From NCBI GenBank assembly GCA_050953725.1, contig JBMNNB010000003.1, positions 1-64,000 of the forward strand: DNA of 64,000 nucleotides. Reading direction: 5' to 3'. The position numbers and the translations under genes were made by a program. The notes below the pieces were generated by a model, which worked only from the letters and a program-made list of their open reading frames with translations, was not told the DNA's origin and ran no database searches. Positions 42,112 through 51,353 of this stretch are shown here, one piece after another. Position 1 is the stretch's first letter. Each line of letters starts with the position of its first letter. Source of the DNA: DTU053 sp012520115 (lineage in GTDB: Bacteria; Bacillota; Clostridia; Oscillospirales; Acutalibacteraceae).

Positions 42112-44355
42112 ATGAAGCGGAGTGTTAAGCTTAACAGCAACTGGTTTTTTTCAATGGTGGTTCCGCAGAACTTTTCGTCCATACCCGAAAATGCGGAGAG
42201 CGTTACCGTTCCGCATACCTGGAATATATATGATTTAAAGCGCAGAGGCTCCAACACAAGGGGCAGATACTGCTATCAGCGTGAGCTGCCCGTGCCGCTG
42301 GAGCTTTCGGGCTTTCGGCTCTTCCTTGAGTTTAAGGGCGCAGGGCCTTTGTCTGAGCTTTACATAGACTCTAAGAAGGTGGGCGTGCATGAGGGCGGCT
42401 ATACGGCCTTTTGCTTTGAAATCACCGATTTTGTGACACCGGGAAGAAACCATGTTATCACCCTGCTTACGGACAGCACGGAGAGAGGCCGCCACTGCCC
42501 CGTCAATCCCTCCTTTGCGGTTTTCGGCGGCATTTACAGGGATGTTAATCTTATCGTGTCGGGCAAGACTCATTTTGCACTTGATGAGGACGGCTCTAAG
42601 GGCGTGTTTATATCCTCCAAAATGTCCGGCTCGGATGCTCTTGTGGCTGTCGCCGCTAACATCTCCAACCCGATAAATTATGACGTTGTAAGCTTTACCA
42701 TATACGACTCCGCCGACAATGCGGTGGGCACCGCTACGGCACACCCGAAGCAGGCAGAGGCTATAATGCGAATACACAATCCCAGCCTCTGGAACGGCAC
42801 CGCTTCGCCCTATCTTTACACCATGAGGGCGCAGCTTATCCGTGACGGCGTGGTACTTGACCAGATAGATATTCCCTTCGGAATCAGAAGCATTGAGATA
42901 AAAAGCTGCGGCTTCTTCTTAAACGGCACAAGAACCGATATCAAGGGCGTGTCCATGTATCAGGACAGGGCTAAGACGGGACTTGCAGCCTCTGACGAGC
43001 AGCTAAAGAGTGATATTCAGATATTAAAGGAGCTGGGCGTCAACGCCGTAAGGCTTAACTGCTACCCGCCCGACGAGCGTCTGCTTGACTACTGCGACAG
43101 CGAGGGCATTGCCGTATGGCTCGAAATCCCCTTCGGCAACAATATAGGCAAGAACTCCCCCGCCTTTAAAAACGCCCGTCAGCAGCTGACTGAGCTTATC
43201 AAGCAGTATTACAACCATCCCTGCATTATCGCATGGGGCATTAACTGCCCGAAATGGTCCGCCGGTGACAGTTCCGTGGCCTTTACTCTTGCTGAGGAGC
43301 TTGCGAAGCTCGCAAAGTCCCTTGACAAGACAAGGACCTGCATTTTCACGGAATACATTGACGCTGATGCGCCCGTATTCCCCTTGAGCGTCTCCGCCTT
43401 TAATGCGGATATAACTTTAAAGGACAAGTATTCTTCCGAGAGGGCTTTGAGGACACTGGAGGCACTTAACGAGGCCGCTCCCGATTTGCCGGTTTCCGTT
43501 TCTCTTACAATCGACGCAGAGCCTAAGGAGAGCGCAAATATCCTCTTTGAGCAGGCCTTTGCGGGCGCTGCCGAAAGGGTCTTTATCTGGGGCGCCTTTG
43601 CCGGCCCGCTGTTTGACTTTGCAAAGCGCACGGGCGAGACTGGCACCGAGTTTGAGATAACCGAGGATGAAATCCCGGCAGAAGAGCCGACCGAGGAGCC
43701 TGCTGCCGAGCCTGCTGCCGAAGAAGCACAGGAAGTAAAGGAACAGGAGGCTGACGTAGAGGAAGTCCCTGAGGAGGCGGAAGCCGAGGCTGAAGAAACA
43801 GAGGAAGCTGCCGGAGGTGAAGAAGCTGCCGAAGTAGCAGAAGAAGCCGAAGAAAGCGCACCTGAGGAAGAAGCCGCCGAGCCTGAAACGGCTGAGGATG
43901 AGAAGGCAGAGCCGGAAAAGGTTGAGGCTGAGCCCGAGAAGGCAGAGCCTGAAGCAAAGCCGGCCGCACCGCAGGCTATAAACGGCTACCCTGAGAATGT
44001 GGAGCTTTCAGACACGGGTATTCTAAGCTACGACAGGCAGTTAAGGCGTGACAGCTTCTATCTCTTAAAGGCGAAGTGGTCTAAGTTTAAATTCATCTAC
44101 ATAGCCGAAAAGGACGGCTCGATGAGGACAAAGAGAAAGACCGACATAAGGGTTTACTCTAACCTTAAAGACCTGAGACTTACCGTGAACGGCAAGGATA
44201 AAAAGAGCAGGGTTCTGCACTCTGAGAACGGAATATTCGTCTTTAACGATGTTGTTCTGGCAAAGGGTGAGAATACGATTCTTGTAAGCTCCGACTCGGA
44301 AATCGGTATTACGCATCAGGTGATGATAATCCGTCAGCGTTCGGGTATTTTTTAA
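42112..44355 (+). CDS. GH2-like protein with acidic insert and lost catalytic residues
   Basis: A 747-residue protein without a signal peptide. Residues 1-150 are the GH2 sugar-binding domain (NWFFSMV, VTVPHTWN, GAGPLSELYIDSKKVGVH), about 160-265 the Ig-like domain, and about 270-510 the TIM barrel (GVSMYQDRAKTG, VNAVRLNCYPPDERLLDYCD). The acid/base motif NHPxIIxWxxxNE reads NHPCIIAWGINCP, so Cys379 replaces Glu, and no nucleophile ExYG motif is seen. Residues about 513-621 are a Glu/Ala/Pro-rich low-complexity insert between LFDFAKR and the usual TYDRQLRRDSFYLLKAKW segment. It is probably not an active glycosidase. The start at ATG 42112 follows GGAGG. Confidence 0.85.
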   Translation: MKRSVKLNSNWFFSMVVPQNFSSIPENAESVTVPHTWNIYDLKRRGSNTRGRYCYQRELPVPLELSGFRLFLEFKGAGPLSELYIDSKKVGVHEGGYTAFCFEITDFVTPGRNHVITLLTDSTERGRHCPVNPSFAVFGGIYRDVNLIVSGKTHFALDEDGSKGVFISSKMSGSDALVAVAANISNPINYDVVSFTIYDSADNAVGTATAHPKQAEAIMRIHNPSLWNGTASPYLYTMRAQLIRDGVVLDQIDIPFGIRSIEIKSCGFFLNGTRTDIKGVSMYQDRAKTGLAASDEQLKSDIQILKELGVNAVRLNCYPPDERLLDYCDSEGIAVWLEIPFGNNIGKNSPAFKNARQQLTELIKQYYNHPCIIAWGINCPKWSAGDSSVAFTLAEELAKLAKSLDKTRTCIFTEYIDADAPVFPLSVSAFNADITLKDKYSSERALRTLEALNEAAPDLPVSVSLTIDAEPKESANILFEQAFAGAAERVFIWGAFAGPLFDFAKRTGETGTEFEITEDEIPAEEPTEEPAAEPAAEEAQEVKEQEADVEEVPEEAEAEAEETEEAAGGEEAAEVAEEAEESAPEEEAAEPETAEDEKAEPEKVEAEPEKAEPEAKPAAPQAINGYPENVELSDTGILSYDRQLRRDSFYLLKAKWSKFKFIYIAEKDGSMRTKRKTDIRVYSNLKDLRLTVNGKDKKSRVLHSENGIFVFNDVVLAKGENTILVSSDSEIGITHQVMIIRQRSGIF

Positions 44356-44376
44356 AAAAGCATGAAGGATGATATT

Positions 44377-45102
44377 ATGAAAATTGTAGTAAGCGAAAAT
44401 GCAAATGCATTGGGCTCAGCCGCAGCAGAGCATATTGCGCAGGTAATAAACGAGGCGATTGCAGCGAAGGGAAATGCAAGAATAGTTCTCTCGACGGGCG
44501 CTTCACAGCTTCAGATGTTTGAGGCTTTGTTAGAGCTGGGTGTTGAGTGGGACAAGGTTGAGATGTTCCACCTTGACGAGTATGTGGGCATTGAGGAGAC
44601 GCATATTGCGAGCTTCAGGAAGTATTTGAAGGAGCGTTTTGCCTCAAAGATAAATCTGAAAAACGCATACTTCCTTGACGGCAGTGAGGAGAACATGAAG
44701 GCCGTGACCGAAAAGCTGCTTGAAAATGAAATCGACCTCGGCGTAATAGGCATCGGCGAGAACGGTCATATTGCTTTCAACGACCCGCCCGCAGACTTTG
44801 TCACAAAAGAGGCCTATCACATAGTTGCTCTCGACGACGCATGCAAGCGTCAGCAGGTGCGTGAGGGCTGGTTCCCGACTGTTGAGGATGTGCCGAAACA
44901 CGCCGTCTCGATGACCTGCTACCGCATTCTGCAGTGCAAAAAGATAATTTCGGTGGTGCCGCATGAAGTCAAGGCCGAGGCGGTTTATAAGACTTTGACC
45001 GAGAAGGTGAACAACAATACCCCTGCCACACTTTTAAAGACACATGCTGACTGGACGCTGTATCTCGATAAGAATTCGGCTTCAAAGGTCTTCCCCGTTT
45101 AA
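44377..45102 (+). CDS. nagB: Glucosamine-6-phosphate deaminase
   Basis: Converts glucosamine-6-phosphate to fructose-6-phosphate and ammonia in amino-sugar use. The family motifs are VLSTGASQLQMFEAL (phosphate loop), FHLDEYVGIE (catalytic Asp), and GIGENGHIAFNDPPADF (His of the ring-opening step). It has 242 residues, the usual size for the monomeric Gram-positive type. ATG 44377 follows AAGGATG. The product DWTLYLDKNSASKVFPV ending and a terminator at 45129 close the run. Confidence 0.93.
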   Translation: MKIVVSENANALGSAAAEHIAQVINEAIAAKGNARIVLSTGASQLQMFEALLELGVEWDKVEMFHLDEYVGIEETHIASFRKYLKERFASKINLKNAYFLDGSEENMKAVTEKLLENEIDLGVIGIGENGHIAFNDPPADFVTKEAYHIVALDDACKRQQVREGWFPTVEDVPKHAVSMTCYRILQCKKIISVVPHEVKAEAVYKTLTEKVNNNTPATLLKTHADWTLYLDKNSASKVFPV

Positions 45103-45128
45103 ATGTAAAAAAAGGAATAAGTTTTACC

Positions 45129-45162
45129 GCTTCGGGCAAAATATTTCTGCCCGAAGCTTTTT
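45129..45162 (+). terminator. Terminator after nagB
   Basis: GCTTCGGGCA and TGCCCGAAGC form a 10-bp stem, followed by TTTTT. Confidence 0.9.
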
Positions 45163-45186
45163 ATTTGCGTTTAAAGGAGTTTGATT

Positions 45187-45645
45187 ATGGCTTCAAAGAA
45201 TAATCAAAATCAGGATAAGGCATACCTGGAGATGACCGAAAAGGCGTCGCCGAACTCCCCTATCGTAAAAAACTGCATTAAAGTCTTTTTAATCGGCGGC
45301 CTTATATGCGCCTTCGGCGAGCTGCTTTTCTACCTGTACGGGAAGTGCGGGTTTGATGAGGAAACGGTCAAGTCCTTAGTCCCGACAACGATTATCGCAA
45401 TTACTGCTATTTTAACGGGCGTTGGCCTGTTTGACGATATTGCAAAGCACGCCGGAGCGGGAACACTGGTGCCCATTACGGGCTTTGCCAACTCGGTAGT
45501 ATCCCCCGCTATGGAGTTTCAGACCGAGGGCAGGATATTGGGCACGGGCGCTAAGATGTTCGCAATCGCCGGCCCGGTAATTGTTTACGGCTGCGGCACA
45601 GCAACTTTGTACGGAGTTATTTATTTCATTTGCAGTCTGTTCTGA
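45187..45645 (+). CDS. spoVAC: Stage V sporulation protein AC
   Basis: A 152-residue protein of the SpoVA channel in the inner forespore membrane that moves dipicolinic acid into the spore and releases it at germination. It has four hydrophobic helices. The signatures NCIKVFLIGGLICAFGEL, LTGVGLFDDIAKHAGAGTLV and VPITGFANSVVSPAMEF are clear. The ATG at 45187 follows GGAG; an upstream TTG at 45181 is less likely. This indicates an endospore-forming host. Confidence 0.95.
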   Translation: MASKNNQNQDKAYLEMTEKASPNSPIVKNCIKVFLIGGLICAFGELLFYLYGKCGFDEETVKSLVPTTIIAITAILTGVGLFDDIAKHAGAGTLVPITGFANSVVSPAMEFQTEGRILGTGAKMFAIAGPVIVYGCGTATLYGVIYFICSLF

Positions 45646-45663
45646 TTGAAAGGATCTGAAATC

Positions 45664-46683
45664 ATGGCAAAAAGACAGGGACGATTTGTTCTGAAGCTTG
45701 AGAATAAGCCGAGGATAATTGCTTCTGCGGCTGTGGTGGGGCCTAAAGAGGGTCAGGGCCCTCACAGTGCGGACTTTGACCATTGCCATACCGACGACTA
45801 TGTGGGTCAGGAAAGCTGGGAGATGGCGGAGAGCGTTATCCATAAAGATGCGATACAGAGGGCAATCGAGAAGGCTGGGCTTACTCCCCTTGACATTGAT
45901 ATGGTTTTTGCGGGCGATTTGCTCGACCAGGAGATTGCCTCCACATTGGGACTCAGGGAGCTTAATATCCCCTATGTCGGTCTTTTCGGTGCCTGCTCGA
46001 CCATGGCTTTGGGACTGGGGCTTGCTTCATTAATGGCGGACACGAGTGCCGCAAATTATGCGATAGCCTCCACCTCCTCGCATTTCTGCTCGGCGGAAAA
46101 GCAGTTCAGATACCCCCTTGCCTACGGCGCTCAGCGAAGTCCCACCGCACAGCGAACGGTCACCGGTGCGGGTGCGGCGGTTATCTCTTCAAATGGTCAA
46201 AAGGGTACGCCCTATGTCGACTCGATTCTGCTCGGGCGTATTCGTGATTTAGGCATAAAGGATGCCGCAAACATGGGCGCTGCTATGGCACCCGCTGCGG
46301 CTACGACAATCATAGATTTTATGCATGACACCGGCACGACGGCTGACGATTATGACCTGATTCTTACGGGCGACTTAGGTATGGTCGGCACGACGCTTTT
46401 AAGAGAGCTTATGGCGACAAGAGAGAACATGGATATCTCTAAAGTGCATAATGACTGCGGAATTATGATATTTGACATGGAAAAGCAGGATGTGCATGCC
46501 GGCGCCTCCGGCTGCGGCTGCTCGGCTGCGATTCTCTGCTCATATATTCTAAGCGAGCTGAAAAAAGGGAACCTCAAGAATGTTCTGTTTGTCGGCACGG
46601 GTGCGCTGATGTCGCCGACTCTTAATCAGCAGGGCGAGACCATTCCGTCTATTGCACATGCAGTGTTAATCCGTAACGATTGA
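45664..46683 (+). CDS. spoVAD: Stage V sporulation protein AD
   Basis: A 339-residue thiolase-fold protein that binds dipicolinic acid for the SpoVA transporter. Motifs are ESVIHKDAIQRAIEKAGL, VGLFGACSTMALGL (position of the thiolase-like cysteine), HFCSAEKQFRYPLAYG and SGCGCSAAILCSY. The start at ATG 45664 follows AAAGGATC. It lies 18 bases after spoVAC, so the two are co-transcribed. In most relatives spoVAE (about 115 residues) comes next, but it does not here. Confidence 0.95.
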   Translation: MAKRQGRFVLKLENKPRIIASAAVVGPKEGQGPHSADFDHCHTDDYVGQESWEMAESVIHKDAIQRAIEKAGLTPLDIDMVFAGDLLDQEIASTLGLRELNIPYVGLFGACSTMALGLGLASLMADTSAANYAIASTSSHFCSAEKQFRYPLAYGAQRSPTAQRTVTGAGAAVISSNGQKGTPYVDSILLGRIRDLGIKDAANMGAAMAPAAATTIIDFMHDTGTTADDYDLILTGDLGMVGTTLLRELMATRENMDISKVHNDCGIMIFDMEKQDVHAGASGCGCSAAILCSYILSELKKGNLKNVLFVGTGALMSPTLNQQGETIPSIAHAVLIRND

Positions 46684-46708
46684 TTGCATTATAAGGGGAG
46701 GAGCGAAA

Positions 46709-46909
46709 ATGGCAGGCAAGAGTTTAATTCCGAAAAAGGGCAGTAAGGCGCTGACCTATATAGACAAGACCTTGAAGAATGTACGCATAATCGACGGAGC
46801 GTCAAAGACAATTAAGTTTTTGTCCTACGCAAAAATAGCGGTAGTGGCGGCTACGGCTGTAATTGTTGCGATTCAGCTGATTTCGGTAATCAAGAACGAA
46901 ATGCAATAA
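46709..46909 (+). CDS. Small single-helix protein after spoVAD
   Basis: A 66-residue basic protein with one C-terminal membrane helix (FLSYAKIAVVAATAVIVAIQLI). A very strong GGGGAGGAG site precedes the ATG, 25 bases after spoVAD, so it is probably a real gene in the same operon. It does not resemble SpoVAE, which is longer and has three or more helices. It may be a sporulation protein of unknown role. Confidence 0.7.
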   Translation: MAGKSLIPKKGSKALTYIDKTLKNVRIIDGASKTIKFLSYAKIAVVAATAVIVAIQLISVIKNEMQ

Positions 46910-46917
46910 ATAATGAA

Positions 46918-46948
46918 TGGCACGGAATTTACTCCGTGCCACTTTTTT
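46918..46948 (+). terminator. Terminator of the spoVA operon
   Basis: TGGCACGGA and TCCGTGCCA form a 9-bp stem, followed by C and Ts. Confidence 0.9.
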
Positions 46949-47015
46949 AAGTGATTTTTCGGAATGTATGCTTCATTAAGCTTATGAATAACAGACCCGT
47001 TTTTTGCAACTGAAC

Positions 47016-48344
47016 CTACTGAGCTCTGAAAGTCAGTTTAAGCTTTTCTGAGCGCTTTCTGTAAGCATTTACTGCCACGATGCTGACTGTGTATTCCTGC
47101 CCGCTTTCAAGCTCCCCGATTGGGGTACGCATTAAGCCGTCAGAGACCGGAAGGTGATCATTTGAGGGGATTTGCTTTGAAGTGACATGCTTACCGCTTT
47201 TTTTACGGATGTCAATCTGATAGCCTTCCACAACATATTTATCATTTGCATCGGGGAAAATAAGCACATATTCGCCCGAATCGCTTTTTTCAACTGAGAT
47301 TTGTGCGTTATGCGGGAAAGACGGCGCCTTATCAAGCCTTCTGCGGTTATGCCATGAATAAACAAAGGATGACTTTTTCCCGATATCGGTGAAGTAATAG
47401 TCGATGTCCTTAAAGAAACAGTGATTTACAACATCGTACAACCTTACTCTAACATTGCCGCTGAAATCGACGTCGACAAGATAGAATTCGCCGGCTTTTT
47501 CGGGATAATCAAACTCATTTAAGTATCCCAGACTGCCCATCAGACCGTTGATGGCTGCGGTGCCGAGAGCCGTATAAGCGCCCTGCCAGACTGACCGGGG
47601 GTCGTTTGAGATATAATGTGAATGGCCGGAGAAGTCGAAAACCTGCGGGAACTTGCGCAGTACGGAGGCCACGGTGGTGTTGCCCCAGTTTATGCTGCCG
47701 TAGACTGTTAAGAAGGGGTGCGGGTGCTGGAACACAAAAATCGGGGCATCGGGGGTATCCGCCGCCGCTTTTTTCAGCTGCTCTTTGAGCCAAGCCTTTT
47801 TTGTCTTAAAGGTCTTTCCGTCGTCAGAATATGAGACACCGATGAAATGGAAACCGTTGATAACGGTGTGGGTGTCAATCTCCCCACTTATCATTTTGCG
47901 GTATACCTGATAGCCGACGGTGGCGTCCTTGTCTCGGTAAGCGATGAACTCATGGTTGCCGAGAACGGTCAGCAGCTGTGTGCCTTCCCTTTGCTGCTCG
48001 CTTACAATCCTGTTGAAAGACTGATACTCCGCTTCCCTGCCGCCGCCTGTAAAATCACCTGCAACAAGCACTGCATCCAAGGCTTTGTAACGGTCATCCG
48101 CTTCGCAAATGGCGTAGCAGTCCTTGAAAAGGTCTGCGAATTTCTTTGCATTGTCCTGCTCAGGGTCGCCGTTCAGATGTACGTCGCTGCAGACCGCAAA
48201 GCGCAGTACCGGTGTGAAATCATCCGGCACCTTCGGCGGCTGCTTACCTGCGCCGCAGGCAAAAAAGGGAAGATTTCTGATATTAATAAGCCCGTGAACA
48301 ATATCGTCGATGATACGCAGGCCGAAGGGTACGAAACGAGACAT
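47016..48344 (-). CDS. Calcineurin-like metallophosphoesterase with C-terminal Ig/Fn3-like domain
   Basis: A 442-residue protein. The metal-binding motifs of the metallophosphoesterase fold are SDVH (about residue 54), VAGDFTGGG, VLGNHEF, FQHPHP and SGHSH. A final 100 residues (YVVEGYQIDIRKK to TVSIVAVNAYRK) look like a fibronectin type III or Ig-like domain. Residues 20-35 are weakly hydrophobic, without a clear signal peptide. Phosphodiesters or phosphomonoesters on a wall component are plausible substrates; none is established. It is transcribed alone. A terminator lies downstream of the next gene, in the 48345-48472 gap. Confidence 0.82.
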   Translation of the reverse strand: MSRFVPFGLRIIDDIVHGLINIRNLPFFACGAGKQPPKVPDDFTPVLRFAVCSDVHLNGDPEQDNAKKFADLFKDCYAICEADDRYKALDAVLVAGDFTGGGREAEYQSFNRIVSEQQREGTQLLTVLGNHEFIAYRDKDATVGYQVYRKMISGEIDTHTVINGFHFIGVSYSDDGKTFKTKKAWLKEQLKKAAADTPDAPIFVFQHPHPFLTVYGSINWGNTTVASVLRKFPQVFDFSGHSHYISNDPRSVWQGAYTALGTAAINGLMGSLGYLNEFDYPEKAGEFYLVDVDFSGNVRVRLYDVVNHCFFKDIDYYFTDIGKKSSFVYSWHNRRRLDKAPSFPHNAQISVEKSDSGEYVLIFPDANDKYVVEGYQIDIRKKSGKHVTSKQIPSNDHLPVSDGLMRTPIGELESGQEYTVSIVAVNAYRKRSEKLKLTFRAQ

Positions 48345-48427
48345 AAAACCAACTCCAATAAGCAGAATGGTAACATTATACAGGAATTTACTGTTTTTTC
48401 AAGTCCCGGGCAGGGTCAGAAATGCAA

Positions 48428-48464
48428 CAAAAAACGGCATGACAACCGCCATGCCGTAATTTTT
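48428..48464 (-). terminator. Terminator of the symporter gene
   Basis: ACGGCATG and CATGCCGT form an 8-bp stem; reading leftward it is followed by six Ts. It separates the symporter from the phosphoesterase gene. Confidence 0.85.
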
Positions 48465-48472
48465 TATGAATC

Positions 48473-50077
48473 TTACAGAGTCTTGTTCTTGTTCTGCTCG
48501 CCGATATTCATCTGAGCCTGTGCGAGCTTTTCCAGATCCTCTGCCGAGCCTGAGGTTGCGCCCTGTGACATCTCCGCACGCCTTGAAAGAAGCTCTGCGT
48601 ACATGCGCTCTCTCTTTTCGCCGCCGAGGTCATAGAACAGCATCGGGATAATACCGAGCGAGGTCGTTACAAAGGGTACGATTGTGAACATTGCAAACAG
48701 ACCGAACTTTGTGCTGTCTGACTGCTGCTTGCCGGAAATGTAGAGGGTCTGGTCGTACTTAATCATCTTCTTGATCTGCAGCTGGACCATGCTGCTGAAG
48801 AGGCCCGCAAGCTTTGTGGCAAGACCCTTTGCGACTGAGGTCATAGCCTCTGTGCGATAGCCGTTCTTCCATTCGCAGTAGTCCATAGCCTCGTTGTACA
48901 TCTCTGAGGGGATAACCTTTCTTACGCCGTAGAACAGCATGAATACGGTCTCCCACAGTGTGAGGGCAATGCCCATCGGGACAACTCTCTTGTAAAGGCC
49001 GTCCTTCTTGCCGCCGATTGCGCCGAAGAAGAAAACGGGTACCATAAGAATATCGCCTATGTATGCGCCGAGAATGTACAGCGTACGGCTGGAGAACTTT
49101 CTTCTGAACCAGGGTACCAATGAATAGCTTATCGGGTGTACGATTGAGCCGGGTATACCGCAGAAGGCTACGAGTGTAGCAAAGTTAAGAACATCGATAA
49201 AGTAGTCTGTCTTGCTGCCGCCGACAGACAGACCGGAAAGTGTCTGTGAAAGTGTAAGCAGGAGTATGGGCTTGTTGTTGAGAATCGATTTGACGCCCTG
49301 CATTACGCTCGGCTTCTTGACAGACTGGAGAACTCTCTCTCTCGTCACAAAGAAGAAGTAGAAGGAGAAGGCTCCGCTGATAAGTGATGTTACGGCACCC
49401 ATGCTGACGAAAAGGTTTGTATAGATGTCGGTGATAGACTTGGTTTTTGACTTGATAATGCCGTTGCCTATTAAGTCAAGCAGCAATGTCATTACCTGCT
49501 CCGGCAGCTTTTCGCCTAAGAAGCTGGATGCGAAGTTTGCAAGGGTAATCAGCCTCGTTCGGTCAACAGGGTGCGGCGTTATGGTTGCCAGCATACCTGT
49601 CTGGGCGATGCCTCTGAAGGTGTCGACGCCCTCACGTATAACCGCAAGAATAAGATACATCAGGAACTTATTCAGGTCCTTGGGTCCTGACTGGGGGAAG
49701 AACAGCGGCATGACCCAGTAAAGTATTGCACCTAAGGTGCCGGGGAGAGCAAGACCAATAAGATAAGGCTTGAACTTGCCCCAACGGGTACGGGTTTTGT
49801 CAACGATTGCGCCGGTAAATAAATCGTTGATGATATCCCAAATACCGTTAATAAATGTAGCTATCTGCTGAAGACCGAAGTCAATCTGCAGAATGTTGTT
49901 TACAAATCGACCGCCATACTTGTTGATATTGATGCTCTGCGCCATGTCGAACATAACATAAGCAACAGTTTCTTTTCTTCCGACATAACGCCTGTTCTCA
50001 TAGACGTAATTTATCTGCTCTTCGGAGAACTCGCTGGAATTGCCGGTCTGAACAGCTTTTGTTCCTTGTTCCGCCAC
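48473..50077 (-). CDS. GPH-family sugar:cation symporter-like MFS transporter
   Basis: A 534-residue integral membrane protein with about 12 helices of the MFS_2/GPH type. MAQSININKYGGRFVNNIL and FINGIWDIINDLFTGAIVDKTRTRWGKFKPYL match the helix 2-3 signature of GPH symporters (DPxxGxxxDRTxTxxGRxxP). The C-terminal 60 residues are cytoplasmic and charged. GPH members carry glycosides with Na+ or H+; the substrate is unknown. It is preceded by its own promoter (50115-50143). Confidence 0.85.
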   Translation of the reverse strand: MAEQGTKAVQTGNSSEFSEEQINYVYENRRYVGRKETVAYVMFDMAQSININKYGGRFVNNILQIDFGLQQIATFINGIWDIINDLFTGAIVDKTRTRWGKFKPYLIGLALPGTLGAILYWVMPLFFPQSGPKDLNKFLMYLILAVIREGVDTFRGIAQTGMLATITPHPVDRTRLITLANFASSFLGEKLPEQVMTLLLDLIGNGIIKSKTKSITDIYTNLFVSMGAVTSLISGAFSFYFFFVTRERVLQSVKKPSVMQGVKSILNNKPILLLTLSQTLSGLSVGGSKTDYFIDVLNFATLVAFCGIPGSIVHPISYSLVPWFRRKFSSRTLYILGAYIGDILMVPVFFFGAIGGKKDGLYKRVVPMGIALTLWETVFMLFYGVRKVIPSEMYNEAMDYCEWKNGYRTEAMTSVAKGLATKLAGLFSSMVQLQIKKMIKYDQTLYISGKQQSDSTKFGLFAMFTIVPFVTTSLGIIPMLFYDLGGEKRERMYAELLSRRAEMSQGATSGSAEDLEKLAQAQMNIGEQNKNKTL

Positions 50078-50114
50078 GCCTATACCTCCGTAAATAATTT
50101 ATTGCAACAGCAAT

Positions 50115-50143
50115 ACTATATCATATCTGATAAAATAGTGCAA
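50115..50143 (-). promoter_or_regulatory. Promoter of the symporter gene
   Basis: On the minus strand TTGCAC (50138-50143), 17 bases and TATAGT (50115-50120). The ATG is about 35 bases downstream. Confidence 0.65.
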
Positions 50144-50260
50144 GAATCAAAATGCCTTTTTGTTCAATTTATACCTGACAGTTAATGGCAGGGTGCATAT
50201 AATGCCCGATTCTGATTTTGCATTAAATATATCAAAAATGAGCTATGAGGGGCATCCTTT

Positions 50261-51328
50261 TCAGATTTTCTGAGTCCAGCCTCTGGTGTCTTCTATCTTG
50301 CCCCACTGTATTCCCGTAAGTGTGTCGTAAAGGAACTGAGAAACAGGGCCGATTTCGCTTTCTGTAAGTTTGATAACCTTATCGCCCCATCTGAACTCGC
50401 CTATCGGAGATATGACCGCAGCGGTGCCGCTGCCGAATGCCTCGTTCAGCTTGCCGCTTTCATAGGCATCATATATCTCCTGAATTGAGATACATCTCTC
50501 GGTGACCTTATAGCCGTGCTCTCTGAGCAGCTCGATGCAGGAAAGGCGGGTAATGCCGCCCAGCACGCTGCCGGTGAGCTTCGGGGTTACGACCTCGCCG
50601 TCGATTACGAAGAAGACGTTCATGGTGCCGACTTCTTCAACATATTTGCGCTCGACGCCGTCAAGCCAGAGAACCTGTGTATAGCCCAGTTCCTCTGCCT
50701 TGGCCTGGGACTTTAAGGATGCGGCATAGTTTCCGCCAGCCTTTACATAGCCCATGCCGCCCTTTACGGCTCTGACATATTCGTCCTCAACATAAATCTT
50801 AACGGGATTTAAGCCCTGCGGATAATATGAGCCGACGGGAGACAGAATTATGACGAACAATAAGTGCCTTGCCGGATGCACTCCCACATAGGGGTCAACG
50901 GCAAAGATAAAGGGCCTTATGTAAAGTGAGGTGCCCTCACCGTGAGGAACCCAATCCTTATCCACTGACACAAGCTTCTTTATCGCCTCGACCGCAAATT
51001 CCTCGTCTATGCGGGGAATGCAAAGCCTGTCGTTGGACAGATTCAGCCTTGCCATATTCTTTTCGGGGCGGAAAAGCTGAATTTCGCCGCTTTTCGTCCT
51101 GTATGCCTTCAGACCCTCAAAGACCTCCTGCGCATAGTGAAAGCACATTGCGGCAGGGTCAAGGGCTATGTTCTGATAGGGCACGATTCTCGGATTATGC
51201 CAGCCTTCGCCCTCGTCATAGTTCATAATGAACATGTGGTCGGTATAATACTTACCGAAGCCGAGGGGCTCGGACTCAGAGGGTTTCTGTTTCGGACTTT
51301 TTGTAAGTTCAACACTTATTTCGAGCAT
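50261..51328 (-). CDS. ilvE: Branched-chain amino-acid aminotransferase
   Basis: A fold-type IV PLP enzyme of 355 residues that makes or breaks down Val, Leu and Ile. The sequence has GEGWHNPRIVPYQNIALDP, YAQEVFEGLKAYR, YIRPFIFAVDP, VKAGGNYAASLKSQAKAE (PLP lysine region) and GSGTAAVISPIGEF. The ATG 51328 follows GGAGATGG. It is a type II, eukaryote-like BCAT, common in Firmicutes. No leader control is visible. Confidence 0.95.
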   Translation of the reverse strand: MLEISVELTKSPKQKPSESEPLGFGKYYTDHMFIMNYDEGEGWHNPRIVPYQNIALDPAAMCFHYAQEVFEGLKAYRTKSGEIQLFRPEKNMARLNLSNDRLCIPRIDEEFAVEAIKKLVSVDKDWVPHGEGTSLYIRPFIFAVDPYVGVHPARHLLFVIILSPVGSYYPQGLNPVKIYVEDEYVRAVKGGMGYVKAGGNYAASLKSQAKAEELGYTQVLWLDGVERKYVEEVGTMNVFFVIDGEVVTPKLTGSVLGGITRLSCIELLREHGYKVTERCISIQEIYDAYESGKLNEAFGSGTAAVISPIGEFRWGDKVIKLTESEIGPVSQFLYDTLTGIQWGKIEDTRGWTQKI

Positions 51329-51353
51329 AATACCATCTCCGATAAAATATTTA

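Noticed and set aside
43583..43969. A Leu/Pro/Gln-rich leftward frame
   Set aside because: It is the complement of the acidic repeat in the GH2-like protein and has no start signal.
46709..46909. Possible spoVAE
   Set aside because: It is too short (66 residues), has one helix and no SpoVAE motifs; recorded as a small unknown protein instead.
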